A DNA stretch of 64,000 nucleotides, taken from the NCBI RefSeq assembly GCF_000251105.1, contig NC_017034.1, positions 682,001-746,000 of the forward strand, in the 5' to 3' direction. The DNA comes from Methanocella conradii HZ254 (lineage in GTDB: Archaea; Halobacteriota; Methanocellia; Methanocellales; Methanocellaceae). The notes below the pieces were generated by a model that ran no database searches, was not told the DNA's origin, and saw only the letters and a program-made list of their open reading frames with translations. Made by a program: the position numbers and the translations under genes. Below, piece after piece: positions 17,601 to 26,622 of the stretch; position 1 is the first letter of the stretch, and each line of letters begins with the position of its first letter.

Positions 17601-19883
17601 TTACACCACTTTTTTCCTGGCAGCTTCTAGAATTATCTCGTGCTCGGTCCTCGCGACCATCTCCCTGACCGCCTCGACAGCGTCTATGTTTGCGGAAATG
17701 CTCGTGATGCCCATTGCCACGAGCCTGCGGGCCACCTCGGGCCTGCTGCCCGCCTGGCCACATATCGAGGTCTTCACGCCCGCCTTGCTGCACCGCTCGA
17801 TGACGTACTCGATAAGCTTTAGCACGGCGGGGTGCATTTCATCGTAAAGGTCTGCGACCAGCTCGTTATTACGGTCCACGGCAAGCGTGTACTGGGTCAG
17901 GTCGTTAGTGCCGAACGATACGAAATCGATGCCCTCCTTAATAAATTCATCGATGATTATTGCGGAGGCCGGGATCTCGACCATTATGCCGACGTCAACC
18001 TTCTCCAGGTCGATGCCACACTCCGCCATGAGCTCCTTGGCACGGCGCAGCTCCCGCGGGTGCTGGACGAGCGGGAGCATGATTCCGATGTTGTCGTAGC
18101 CCATCTCGAACAATTTCTTAAAGGCGGCCATCTCGAGCTTGAAGTGCTCCGTCTCCCTCAGGTCGCGGCGGATCCCCCTCATGCCGAGCATGGGGTTGTG
18201 CTCATATGGCTCCCCTTCGCCGCCCTTCATCGCCCTGAACTCGTCCGTCGGGGCGTCGAGGGTCCTCACCCACACGGGCTTCGGGTAGAAGGCGTCCGCC
18301 ACGGTGCGGATGCCCTTCACGAGCTCGGCGACGTACTCATCGGAGCGGCCGCTCTCGATGTAGACCTTCGGGTGGGTGTTCAGCCCCAGTATCATGTGCT
18401 CTATCCTGAGCAGGCCCACGCCGTCAGCCAGGGTGGCCTTCGCCCGCTCCGCCGCCTCGGGTATGGACACGTTGACCTTGACCTCGGTGGCGGTTATCGG
18501 CTTTGTGGCCGGGGCAACGGTAGCCTTCGCCTCCTCGCGGGCTTTCTCCTCGGGCTTCTTGAGGGAACCAAGCAAAACGTGGCCCTTCTCCCCGTCCACT
18601 GTCACAACCTGGCCGTCCTGCAGCACCCTGGTGGCATCCATGGTGCCCACCACCGCCGGGGTGCCTAGCTCGCGGGACACGATGGCCGCGTGGCAGGTCA
18701 TGCCCCCCTCATCTGTGATTATTGCCGCTGAGCGCTTCATGGCCGGCACCATGTCCGGCGTGGTCATCTTTGTAACAAGTATATCGCCGTCCAGCACCTT
18801 GTCCAGCTCGCCCATGCTCTGGACTATCTTGACCTTGCCGCTGGCGACGCCCGGCGATGCCCCCAGGCCCTCTAAGATGACCTCCCCCGCAGCCAGCCCT
18901 CCTTTCGCCTCACGTTTCTGGATGGTGGTGATTGGCCGCGACTGGAGCAGGTAGATCTCCCCATCCTTCACGGCCCATTCGATGTCCTGGGGCTTGCCAT
19001 AGTGCTCGGCCACGATTTGCCCGAGCTTGGCCAGCCTTACGATGATATCGTCGGGCAAAACCTGGGCGTTCTTCTTCTCCTCGGGCACCTCTATTTTCTT
19101 GCTCTTTCTCGTCTTCTTATCCCGGATTATCATGGTCTGCTTGGTGGCGATCTTTTTCTGGGCTATGCTGAAGTCCTTATTATTCACCATGTAAGTGTCC
19201 GGCGACACCGCCCCTGAGACCACCGACTCGCCCAGGCCCCACGCCGCCTCTATTATGGTCACGTCCTCGCCCGTCGTCGGGTGGGAGGTGAACATCACTC
19301 CCGCCTCCTCGGCATCGACCATTACCTGCACGACCACGGCGATGTTGACGTGCTCGTGGGGGAAGCTCTGCTTGACCCTGTAGTAGATGGCCCTGGCGCC
19401 GTACAGCGACGCCCAGCAGTCGTGAACCGCCTTAACCAGGTCGTCGGCGCCCCTCACGTTCAGGAAGGTCTCCTGCTGGCCGGCGAAGCTGGCCTCCGGC
19501 AGGTCCTCAGCGGTTGCGCTCGACCTGGCGGCAACGTAAACCTCCCCCCCTTCTCTCTTGCACAGCGCCGCGTAGTACTCCCTGATAGCCTTCTCTATGC
19601 TCTCGGGCATGGGCGTGTCGAGTATCAGCTTTTTCGCCTCAGAGGCCGCCCTGTCAAGCGCCTTCGCGTCATCCACGTCCACTTTCAGGCCCTCGAACAG
19701 CTTTTCCGCAATTCCCGTGGACTCCAAAAATTCCCTGAACGCCTGGGCCGTCACCACGAACCCCCTCGGCACGGGGAGCTCTGCGCTTATCATCTCTCCA
19801 AGGCTTGCGCCCTTACCCCCTACGATGGGGATGTCCGTATTCCTTACTTCTTCAAGCCATACGACTAGCTTTTTGGATGGCAT
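17601..19883 (-). CDS. ppsA: Phosphoenolpyruvate synthase
   Basis: Converts pyruvate, ATP and water to PEP, AMP and Pi for gluconeogenesis. Domain order: ATP-grasp N-terminal part (VGGKGASLGEM, YVAARSSATAEDLPEASFAGQQETFLN), swivelling phosphohistidine domain (DEGGMTCHAAIVSRELGTPAVVG) and PEP-binding barrel ending VKTSICGQAGSRPEVARRLV. Start at ATG 19883 (MPSKKLVVWLEEV) fits the family and follows GAGAGG; ATG 19919 also has a good site (GGAGAG) and would couple it to the regulator gene, whose stop it nearly touches. Confidence 0.9.
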   Translation of the reverse strand: MPSKKLVVWLEEVRNTDIPIVGGKGASLGEMISAELPVPRGFVVTAQAFREFLESTGIAEKLFEGLKVDVDDAKALDRAASEAKKLILDTPMPESIEKAIREYYAALCKREGGEVYVAARSSATAEDLPEASFAGQQETFLNVRGADDLVKAVHDCWASLYGARAIYYRVKQSFPHEHVNIAVVVQVMVDAEEAGVMFTSHPTTGEDVTIIEAAWGLGESVVSGAVSPDTYMVNNKDFSIAQKKIATKQTMIIRDKKTRKSKKIEVPEEKKNAQVLPDDIIVRLAKLGQIVAEHYGKPQDIEWAVKDGEIYLLQSRPITTIQKREAKGGLAAGEVILEGLGASPGVASGKVKIVQSMGELDKVLDGDILVTKMTTPDMVPAMKRSAAIITDEGGMTCHAAIVSRELGTPAVVGTMDATRVLQDGQVVTVDGEKGHVLLGSLKKPEEKAREEAKATVAPATKPITATEVKVNVSIPEAAERAKATLADGVGLLRIEHMILGLNTHPKVYIESGRSDEYVAELVKGIRTVADAFYPKPVWVRTLDAPTDEFRAMKGGEGEPYEHNPMLGMRGIRRDLRETEHFKLEMAAFKKLFEMGYDNIGIMLPLVQHPRELRRAKELMAECGIDLEKVDVGIMVEIPASAIIIDEFIKEGIDFVSFGTNDLTQYTLAVDRNNELVADLYDEMHPAVLKLIEYVIERCSKAGVKTSICGQAGSRPEVARRLVAMGITSISANIDAVEAVREMVARTEHEIILEAARKKVV

Positions 19884-19921
19884 GGTTACCTCTCTCATGA
19901 TCGCTTTTGTCTTAGCCATTA

Positions 19922-20326
19922 TCATCTCTCCAGAAAGCGTATAGCCTTCCTGCGCTTCTTTTCATAGTTCATTAAGGCCGTGTCCACGATTGACACGACG
20001 TTTTCCTGGGGGACGCCGAGCTCCGCCCCGATCCTGATAAAATAAAGGTATTCGACGGCCCGGTTCATCGAGCGGTAAGACTTTACGGCCTCCATCAGCG
20101 TCGCGATGCCCGAGAATGTGTGGATGAAGGCGAGGGTGGGCGTCACCTTGCCATGCTCTATGCGGGAAATGGTCTCCCGGCGGAGCCGCATGATCCGGCT
20201 AAGCTGCTCCTGGGTGAGGTCCATCTTCTCCCTGTAGGCCTGGATTATCGCGCCCCGGTCTTCGGCGTTCACTATCTCGCCCGCTACGACCTTGGCCTTT
20301 TCAAGCATCCACTCCGGCGCGTACAT
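19922..20326 (-). CDS. XRE-type HTH regulator, probable regulator of ppsA
   Basis: A 134-residue DNA-binding protein. The helix-turn-helix is YREKMDLTQEQLSRIMRLRRETISRIEHGKVTPTL near residues 28-63, followed by a helical dimerisation part with a basic C terminus. ATG 20326 is preceded by GAAGG at 8 bases; TTG 20341 is an in-frame alternative. It sits immediately upstream of ppsA with nearly overlapping ends, and two palindromes lie in front, so autoregulation and PEP synthase control are likely. Confidence 0.82.
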   Translation of the reverse strand: MYAPEWMLEKAKVVAGEIVNAEDRGAIIQAYREKMDLTQEQLSRIMRLRRETISRIEHGKVTPTLAFIHTFSGIATLMEAVKSYRSMNRAVEYLYFIRIGAELGVPQENVVSIVDTALMNYEKKRRKAIRFLER

Positions 20327-20345
20327 CTGGGGAACCTTCAAGCTG

Positions 20346-20366
20346 ATGTTACATAATATGTAACAT
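20346..20366. promoter_or_regulatory. Operator palindrome 1 upstream of the HTH-ppsA operon
   Basis: ATGTTACATAATATGTAACAT is a perfect 21-base palindrome around a central base. It lies 20 bases before the regulator ATG and just past an AT-rich TATA-like stretch (20368-20382 on the minus strand), so a bound protein would block transcription start. Confidence 0.65.
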
Positions 20367-20407
20367 TCATATAAAATAAATTAAAGCTGAGCGCATATTT
20401 AATGATT

Positions 20408-20428
20408 ATGTGACATATTATGTAACAT
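20408..20428. promoter_or_regulatory. Operator palindrome 2 upstream of the HTH-ppsA operon
   Basis: ATGTGACATATTATGTAACAT matches operator 1 with minor changes. Its centre is 62 bases from the first, close to six DNA turns, on the other side of the putative TATA element, so both could be bound on one DNA face. Confidence 0.6.
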
Positions 20429-20439
20429 ACATGAAAAAG

Positions 20440-20486
20440 TTGTGGTTCCGGGCTGGAGAGGCGGCTCGCTCGCTCCAGACCAGCCC
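20440..20486 (+). repeat. 47-bp repeat, copy 1
   Basis: TTGTGGTTCCGGGCTGGAGA and the following 27 bases occur identically at 24362-24408. The element contains GGGCTGG...CCAGCCC and CTGGAG...CTCCAG arms, which can form alternative hairpins. The two copies bracket the duplicated subtilase region. Confidence 0.7.
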
Positions 20487-20936
20487 TGCCTGGTGTTTTT
20501 CTTTTGAGTTATCTGGTGGAATGCCTAGATTTGTCTTGCCACGAGTGTTAGTTCTGTTTTTACTCTCGTTCTTATTCTGTGTCTTATGAAAGACATTTGC
20601 AAATCGGGCTGCATAGGGCTTGTTTCGCTATCATGAAAAAAATCGGGCTAATGAGGACACCAACACCAAAAAACAAAAACACGCTTTTCATGCTTTACAC
20701 CTGCGCCAAACGGCTCATCAACGGGTTGATTTGGTTCACTGATTGTGAGAGAAGCTATAAATATTTTTCAATAGATTATTATTCTAACACTTGATTAAGT
20801 GTCACACGGGCCCCGACCGCTCGTCCCGAGAATGTCGGAGACCATGGCCTATAGAGGCATAGCAGTGTAAGCATATTTCATATTTATAGCTTCTCTGGCT
20901 TGACTCCAACCGAAAAGAAAGACCTGGAGGAATTGA
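20487..20936. other. Long intergenic leader region before the large subtilase
   Basis: No credible gene. It contains a promoter-like motif at 20745-20763, a 16-base hairpin ACACTT-GATT-AAGTGT at 20788-20803, and a 17-bp inverted repeat pairing 20748-20764 with 20880-20896. From the TATA, transcription would begin near 20790, giving a leader of about 145 bases to the subtilase start. Confidence 0.5.
20745..20763 (+). promoter_or_regulatory. GTGAGAGAAGC-TATAAATA promoter motif
   Basis: GTGAGAGAAGCTATAAATA has the same upstream box as the motifs at 1020, 38978 and 51332, followed by a good TATA box. It probably drives the large subtilase gene. Confidence 0.5.
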
Positions 20937-23138
20937 ATTATTAGCAAGATAATACAAACTTGTATTATTTTAAGTATAGCCCTAATGGTCGCTACTGCCA
21001 CGATCGCATCGTCAGCAGGTGCCGTTGAACCTAATGTATCGGGTGTGGGGTCGTTCACGTTTACGCCGGTGGATAGTTTTAACCTGTCGTTGACTTCAAA
21101 TGTCACGAGCGATGGGTTAAGTGACGTTAATACATCAATGCCCTTTAATGTGCCTGTATATAGAGAAGTTGTGATCGTCTATTTCAAGGAGATGCCTGTG
21201 TCGGTGGGCGAGTTCGCGTCCTCTTATGGCGTCTCGCCGGTTTTTGTTAAGGGGGATATTAGGATGGCGGCGTTCGAATCTGACCCGGTGATGGTTGGTG
21301 GCGTGGTAAGCGAGAAGACTGCGCTGGCTATCGAAAGGATCTCTAAAGATCCTCGGGTAGAATCTGTTAAAAGGGACACGTACATGTTCGTGGACCCAAG
21401 ACAAGAGATCGATATGACGCCTCGGCTAATATACCCGGAAGATCTTGAGAAGAAAGGTGTCGAAGTCATACCTGACAGGGTCTGCGTAGGCTTCTGGAGG
21501 CTCCCGCCATCGCTAGATGAGTTCGGCGAGAAGTACGGGGGAAAACCGATCGACCTAACCGAGACAAACCTGCGGCTACAATGGGTCTCGTACGAGACGA
21601 AGGATGTGAAAGGCTTCATTGACCGTGCATCCAAAGACCCATATGTCCAATATATCGAAGTACATGGAAAAGGCCAATGGGCCACCATACCAAACGACGA
21701 ATATTGGAACAGTAGCAGTCAAAATTACACATACACGTGGGGCCAAAGGCGTGTATATGCACCTGAAGCATGGACCTATCAAACTGGTAGCGAGAGTATT
21801 ATTGTAGGACTGATAGATTCAGGAGTCCAGCTTGATCATCCAGACCTTACAGGACGTTTTACTAACGATGGATATGATTGTCTCAACAACGATAGCGACC
21901 CTAGTGACGACTACGGACATGGCACAGCCATGGCTGGTGTTATAGGATCGTCATGGAACAATGGTATTGGGTATGCTGGCATGTCTAAATCAAAAATATT
22001 ACCAATAAAAAACGGCGACATCTACGGCCCAGATCCCGACGCGACAAGCCGAGGAATAGATTATGCAGTAAATCATGGTGCAAAAATTATTAGCATGAGC
22101 TTTGGGTTCTCTAGTGACTATATCAATGTAAGAACGAGTATAGCAAATGCTTATTCTGCCGGATGCATTCTAGTAGCTGCAGCAGGTAATTATGCGTCCA
22201 ATAATACCTTATATCCTGCAGGTTACGATAATGTAATCGGCGTAAGTGCAACAGATCGATCAGATCAACTTGCATCGTTTTCTAACTTTGGCCCTACTGT
22301 AGACCTATCGGCGCCTGGAGTAGATATTGGTACCACTAGTATGGGCAGTATGTATGCTGCTATAGATGGTACCTCTCCGGCGGCAGCGATGGTTTCTGGG
22401 GTGGCGGCCCTCGTATGGTCTCAGAATCCTACGACTCTCAGGGATAGAATACTTACGTATTTATATAACTCTGCTGATGATCGTGGCGCTTCGGGACGTG
22501 ATGATCAGTTTGGCTATGGTATCGTGAACGCTTATGGTGCAGTGATGTATGGTCAAATGCGAGCCGTTGGAACCGGTAATTTGCCAGGAAGTGGCTATGC
22601 GGCACAGACTTCCCTTTACGTTCCTGCGGACTCATATGTCGATACGATTATGGTTGGCAATGAAAACTCGAATCTTGATATATTACTTAAATGGAACTCA
22701 CCACCCACGCTCTCAAGTTACGATGCGGCCAGTGGCAGCAATTATTCTCTAGAACGTGCTTTAACCAGAGGCTCAGGAACGTTATATATCTTAGTATACG
22801 CATTTAGTGGAGGCGGTAACTTCAAATTGTGTTCGATTAGCGGAGCCCCGACAGATGGTAGCTTCGTTGCCGATACTCTCCAGCAAGGTTACGGTTATTA
22901 CAGTGGAGGTCAGGGCTGGGGTAAAGGATATGCTTTCAACTCGGGCCCTGATGGATGTAACTTCGACCTAGCAGTAAAATGGAACCAGATAGCTTCACCA
23001 TATGTATATGATGCGAAGAGCGAAACCCCTGCAGCACAGGAAATCGTTGGCCCTGTGTACGGTACAGGAACATTCTATAGCACGGTATACTCACAAAGCG
23101 GAATCGGAGAGTTTGCCATGTTGCGATTCGTGTACTAA
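20937..23138 (+). CDS. Large secreted subtilase with tandem prodomain and C-terminal beta domains
   Basis: About 733 residues. Order: signal peptide (SKIIQTCIILSIALMVATATIASSAGA), two tandem I9-like prodomain units (each ending in A/I-x-x-x-S-K-D-P-x-V-x), S8 domain with Asp in VGLIDSGVQLDHPDL, His in DDYGHGTAMAGVI, Asn in AAAGNYAS and Ser in IDGTSPAAAMVSG, then two PPC-like beta domains (GTGNLPGSGYAAQT..., ADTLQQGYGYYSGGQ...). GGAGG at 20926-20930 lies 6 bases before ATT 20937, which directly follows a stop; the first ATG (20985) would remove most of the signal. ATT initiation is therefore likely. Confidence 0.82.
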   Translation: MISKIIQTCIILSIALMVATATIASSAGAVEPNVSGVGSFTFTPVDSFNLSLTSNVTSDGLSDVNTSMPFNVPVYREVVIVYFKEMPVSVGEFASSYGVSPVFVKGDIRMAAFESDPVMVGGVVSEKTALAIERISKDPRVESVKRDTYMFVDPRQEIDMTPRLIYPEDLEKKGVEVIPDRVCVGFWRLPPSLDEFGEKYGGKPIDLTETNLRLQWVSYETKDVKGFIDRASKDPYVQYIEVHGKGQWATIPNDEYWNSSSQNYTYTWGQRRVYAPEAWTYQTGSESIIVGLIDSGVQLDHPDLTGRFTNDGYDCLNNDSDPSDDYGHGTAMAGVIGSSWNNGIGYAGMSKSKILPIKNGDIYGPDPDATSRGIDYAVNHGAKIISMSFGFSSDYINVRTSIANAYSAGCILVAAAGNYASNNTLYPAGYDNVIGVSATDRSDQLASFSNFGPTVDLSAPGVDIGTTSMGSMYAAIDGTSPAAAMVSGVAALVWSQNPTTLRDRILTYLYNSADDRGASGRDDQFGYGIVNAYGAVMYGQMRAVGTGNLPGSGYAAQTSLYVPADSYVDTIMVGNENSNLDILLKWNSPPTLSSYDAASGSNYSLERALTRGSGTLYILVYAFSGGGNFKLCSISGAPTDGSFVADTLQQGYGYYSGGQGWGKGYAFNSGPDGCNFDLAVKWNQIASPYVYDAKSETPAAQEIVGPVYGTGTFYSTVYSQSGIGEFAMLRFVY

Positions 23139-23173
23139 AAATATAAAGATCGATTTACTACGGAGGGTTAGAT

Positions 23174-23980
23174 ATGAACGAGTGGCTGCAGAAACACTTC
23201 TTGTCCATGTTGTCGCTTATAGCGTTGCTTCTCATAGTAATTCTCGCATCTATCATCATATGGAACCCGTCGAAGATAGCGGACGATAATCAACTGCCAA
23301 AAGGCGCCAATGCATCGGGTGTGGGGTCGTTCACGTTTACGCCGGTGGATAGTTTTAACCTGTCGTTGACTTCAAATGTCACAAGCGATGGGTTAAGTGA
23401 CGTTAATACATCAATGCCCTTTAATGTGCCTGTATATAGAGAAGTTGTGATCGTCTATTTCAAGGAGATGCCTGTGTCGGTGGGCGAGTTCGCGTCCTCT
23501 TATGGCGTCTCGCCGGTTTTTGTTAAGGGGGATATTAGGATGGCGGCGTTCGAATCTGACCCGGTGATGGTTGGTGGCGTGGTAAGCGAGAAGACTGCGC
23601 TGGCTATCGAAAGGATCTCTAAAGATCCTCGGGTAGAATCTGTTAAAAGGGACACGTACATGTTCGTGGACCCAAGACAAGAGATCGATATGACGCCTCG
23701 GCTAATATACCCGGAAGATCTTGAGAAGAAAGGTGTCGAAGTCATACCTGACAGGGTCTGCGTAGGCTTCTGGAGGCTCCCGCCATCGCTAGATGAGTTC
23801 GGCGAGAAGTACGGGGGAAAACCGATCGACCTAACCGAGACAAACCTGCGGCTACAATGGGTCTCGTACGAGACGAAGGATGTGAAAGGCTTCATTGACC
23901 GTGCATCCAAAGACCCATATGTCCAATATATCGAAGTACATGGAAAAGGCCAATGGGCCACCATACCAAACGGCACATGA
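23174..23980 (+). CDS. Membrane-anchored prodomain-only paralogue of the subtilase
   Basis: 268 residues. A new N terminus with one uncleaved membrane helix (LSMLSLIALLLIVILASIII) is joined to the tandem prodomain of the upstream protease, then stops (IPNGT) before the catalytic domain. 659 bases (23314-23972) match 21038-21696 with a single difference (21107 G to A, silent). ATG 23174 has GGAGGG before it. It may be a truncated protease, or a surface-tethered inhibitor, since isolated I9 domains inhibit subtilases; which is not decidable here. Confidence 0.7.
   Translation: MNEWLQKHFLSMLSLIALLLIVILASIIIWNPSKIADDNQLPKGANASGVGSFTFTPVDSFNLSLTSNVTSDGLSDVNTSMPFNVPVYREVVIVYFKEMPVSVGEFASSYGVSPVFVKGDIRMAAFESDPVMVGGVVSEKTALAIERISKDPRVESVKRDTYMFVDPRQEIDMTPRLIYPEDLEKKGVEVIPDRVCVGFWRLPPSLDEFGEKYGGKPIDLTETNLRLQWVSYETKDVKGFIDRASKDPYVQYIEVHGKGQWATIPNGT
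23314..23972 (+). repeat. 659-bp duplication of the subtilase prodomain region
   Basis: Near-identical to 21038-21696 (one mismatch seen). The identity ends sharply on both sides, within GCATCGGG-like sequence on the left and CAAACG on the right, so the copying is recent. Confidence 0.9.
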
Positions 23981-24361
23981 GGCGACGTGATATGACGCGA
24001 TTCGCGCGAACGCTGAAAGAATCAACGCTATAGGTGCCAGCGTATACCTAAAGGAAGACTCGAGATGGTGACTGCTCCCATGGCTAAAGCTCGTGGGCCT
24101 TCTCCGCTCCATGGCCTCTGCTATCGTAAAACTCCAGCAAAAGAGCAGCGGCACAAGCCGAAGCGACTATGGCGCGGCGTGGCTCTGCCGGATCAGAGGA
24201 TATGTCAACCCTGAAAAAGAAAAATCAGCCAATATCAGCCTCCCTTGTCAAAACATTCGAAAGACACCCCTACACACCACAAACCATATCCTAAGATAGA
24301 AGAGACCCACAGGCTGAGCAGTTACGGAAAATACGTGTATTTTGATGGCTCCTTTTCATTA

Positions 24362-24408
24362 TTGTGGTTCCGGGCTGGAGAGGCGGCTCGCTCGCTCCAG
24401 ACCAGCCC
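24362..24408 (+). repeat. 47-bp repeat, copy 2
   Basis: Identical to 20440-20486, same orientation, 3.9 kb away. Flanking bases differ on both sides. Confidence 0.7.
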
Positions 24409-24466
24409 GGGGGCTTTCCATCCTTCCTCAAACCCACACTTATCTGCTACACAGGTTTATTTTATG

Positions 24467-24490
24467 CCATGGCCTCTTATGAGGCCATGG
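24467..24490. terminator. Perfect 10-bp hairpin downstream of thrS
   Basis: CCATGGCCTC-TTAT-GAGGCCATGG is a perfect stem-loop about 85 bases past the thrS stop, in a gap between converging transcripts. It may act as a bidirectional terminator. Confidence 0.45.
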
Positions 24491-24573
24491 ACGAAGATTA
24501 AACTCATAGGTTTATAAAAATTTTCAGCATAATCGCCAGAAAAAGCCGCCCTATAAGTCATGCGGCGACGCCT

Positions 24574-26481
24574 TTATATGCTTCCGACGAACTTGGGGCG
24601 CTTCGCAAGGCTCTCCGCCAGGGGCAGCGGCCTCGCCGGCATGGCGTTTACCTCATCCCTGAGGCGCTTTATCAATTCCTCGATGGTCATCTCGACCCTG
24701 GCAGGCTTGCCTGGGCTGGACTCGCTGCGGACCACCACAGGGAGCCTGTCCTTGCCCATCTCGGCATCCCCTATGGTGACCACGTATGGGACCCACTCCT
24801 TGGCGGCGTCCCTGACCTTCTTATTAACGGTCTCCTCCCTGTCGTCTATATCAACCCTGAATCCGCCCAGCTTTTTGGCCAGCTCCCTGCAGCGCTCGAC
24901 GTGCCTGTCGCTCAATGAAATTATGCGCACCTGGGTGGGCGAGAGCCACACGGGCAGCATGGGCACCAGGCCCCGCTCGCCCTCCATGAACTCCTTCTCT
25001 AATAATGCATAGATGCACCGCTCGATTGCGCCCGAGGGCGAACAGTGCAGAATGACCGGCCGCCTCTTCGCCCCATCCTGGTCCGTATAGGCGATGTCGT
25101 ACCGCTCGGCGTTCTCTACATCGATTTGCACCGTGGAGAGGGCGCTCGCCTTATCCAGCGAGTCTATGAAATTAAACTCGAACTTCAGCACGAAGTAGAA
25201 GAACCGCTGGTCCCACATCTCGACCAGGACTGGCTTGCCAGCCCTCTTCACCAGCCCCTCTATGAAGCCCCTGTTGTTTTCGTAGAACTCCTTCGTGAAG
25301 CGGATGGCGACCTCATAGTCGTCCAGGGTGAGGCCAATCCTGTCAAGCGTGTTGATGCACATCTCATACTGGTCCCTGAACTCCTCCATGGCGGCGCTCA
25401 TGTCCGCGCACAGTGTGTGCATGTCCGGCATCGTGAAGGCCCTGAGGCGGCGAAGCCCGACAAGCTCTCCCCTCTGCTCCTTCCTGAAGGAGTACCTTGT
25501 GAGCTCTATCATCTTCAGGGGCAGGTTCCTGTAGCTTATGGTCATGTCGTGGCTCATCAAAAACTGGCCGAAGCACGCGGCGAACCGCAGGAACAGGTTT
25601 TTCTTGTCCGCGACCACGGTGTACTGGCGGGCCGGGAACCTGTCCAGGTACTTCTTTAGCGTCGGGTGCTCCATGTCGTACATGATGGGGGTCTCTACCT
25701 CCATAGCCCCCTTCTTCGCCGCCTCCATGAGCACGAAGCTCTCCAGGAGGCTTTTGACCATCCTGCCCTTCGGGTAGAACCGCATGTTTCCAGGATCGCT
25801 GCCTGGCTCGTAGTCGGCCAGCTCGAGCCGCCTCATGAGCTCGACGTGTGGCGGCACCCTGTCCACTGCGCGCTTCTTTGCCATCTCATAGTCCACAAAG
25901 GCCTTTAGCTTCTCGTGGCCCTTATAGTCGAACGCCTTCGGGTCCTTAAGCTTGCCATCCACGTCCAGCACATAGAAATAGCTCTTTAGCTTCTCCTCTG
26001 CCTTCAGTGCCTCCGAGACAGCCTCTGGCTTTTCCCCTGCGCAGATGCTGATAGACTCCGCGCCCTCAGGGCGGATGGTGCGGGAGAGCTCGGAGAGCGG
26101 GTGCCCCTTGCACTTTATGGTAAAGGCCTTGTACCAGCCGAAGGGGGCGCGCTTGACCTCGTATCCCTTCGATTTCATCGCCTCTTCAAGCGCCGTGAGG
26201 ACTTCGACGGCCACCTTTGGTGAGGATAAACTTGAGCTTAAATGCGCGTAAGGATAGAGCATTATACGGTTGGCCTTGACCTGTCCGGCCACGCCGGCTA
26301 TTGCTTCTGCGCCCTTCTCCACTACGTACTTTGGATTTGCCTCGTCTTGCTTTTCCACCGCTATAAAGGCGACGAGTGCGTCCTCCATCCTGTCCTTCGG
26401 CTCGCTTATCTTCTCCGCGACCGGCGTGCTCTTCCTGGCCTCGTACTCTATGAAGTCTGAATGGATGAGTAGTAATTGCAT
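24574..26481 (-). CDS. thrS: Threonyl-tRNA synthetase, archaeal type
   Basis: About 635 residues. The N-terminal archaeal editing domain (related to D-aminoacyl-tRNA deacylase) begins MQLLLIHSDFIEYEARKSTPV, followed by the class II catalytic core (motif 2 TRYSFRKEQRGELVGLRRLRAFTMPDMH; motif 3 near HCSPSGAIERCIYALLE) and the anticodon-binding domain (VPMLPVWLSPTQVRIISLSDRH). ATG 26481 is chosen over an upstream in-frame ATG at 26514 because AAGGTGG precedes it and family members start MQLLLIHSD. Confidence 0.92.
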   Translation of the reverse strand: MQLLLIHSDFIEYEARKSTPVAEKISEPKDRMEDALVAFIAVEKQDEANPKYVVEKGAEAIAGVAGQVKANRIMLYPYAHLSSSLSSPKVAVEVLTALEEAMKSKGYEVKRAPFGWYKAFTIKCKGHPLSELSRTIRPEGAESISICAGEKPEAVSEALKAEEKLKSYFYVLDVDGKLKDPKAFDYKGHEKLKAFVDYEMAKKRAVDRVPPHVELMRRLELADYEPGSDPGNMRFYPKGRMVKSLLESFVLMEAAKKGAMEVETPIMYDMEHPTLKKYLDRFPARQYTVVADKKNLFLRFAACFGQFLMSHDMTISYRNLPLKMIELTRYSFRKEQRGELVGLRRLRAFTMPDMHTLCADMSAAMEEFRDQYEMCINTLDRIGLTLDDYEVAIRFTKEFYENNRGFIEGLVKRAGKPVLVEMWDQRFFYFVLKFEFNFIDSLDKASALSTVQIDVENAERYDIAYTDQDGAKRRPVILHCSPSGAIERCIYALLEKEFMEGERGLVPMLPVWLSPTQVRIISLSDRHVERCRELAKKLGGFRVDIDDREETVNKKVRDAAKEWVPYVVTIGDAEMGKDRLPVVVRSESSPGKPARVEMTIEELIKRLRDEVNAMPARPLPLAESLAKRPKFVGSI

Positions 26482-26622
26482 TATTCCACCTTGATGGTAG
26501 TACATAAACAACATATTTGGTTATAAAAGTTGGGGTGTCAGTGTCATTTTCATTTTATACCTCGTGGACCCCCCATTTTTAAAAAAAGTTTTCTGCCAGC
26601 CTTTCAAAACTTTTTATCGTAG

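Larger units (their letters stand above)
23981..24573. other. Intergenic region after the truncated subtilase
   Basis: No convincing gene. Short open frames occur but lack a start site or family match. It holds copy 2 of the 47-bp repeat (24362-24408) and the hairpin at 24467-24490. It may contain debris of the deleted catalytic part, but I could not align any of it. Confidence 0.4.

Noticed and set aside
20579..20794. Open frame of 71 codons before the large subtilase
   Set aside because: Its end runs over the promoter motif and TATA at 20745-20763, and it has no ribosome site or recognisable sequence.
21135..21404. Identical antisense frames at 21135-21404 and 23411-23680
   Set aside because: They are the reverse strand of the duplicated prodomain; duplication alone explains their identity.
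23990..24300. Open frames after the truncated subtilase as a decayed catalytic domain
   Set aside because: No Asp, His or Ser motif or alignable stretch could be found in any frame, so I left it as intergenic.
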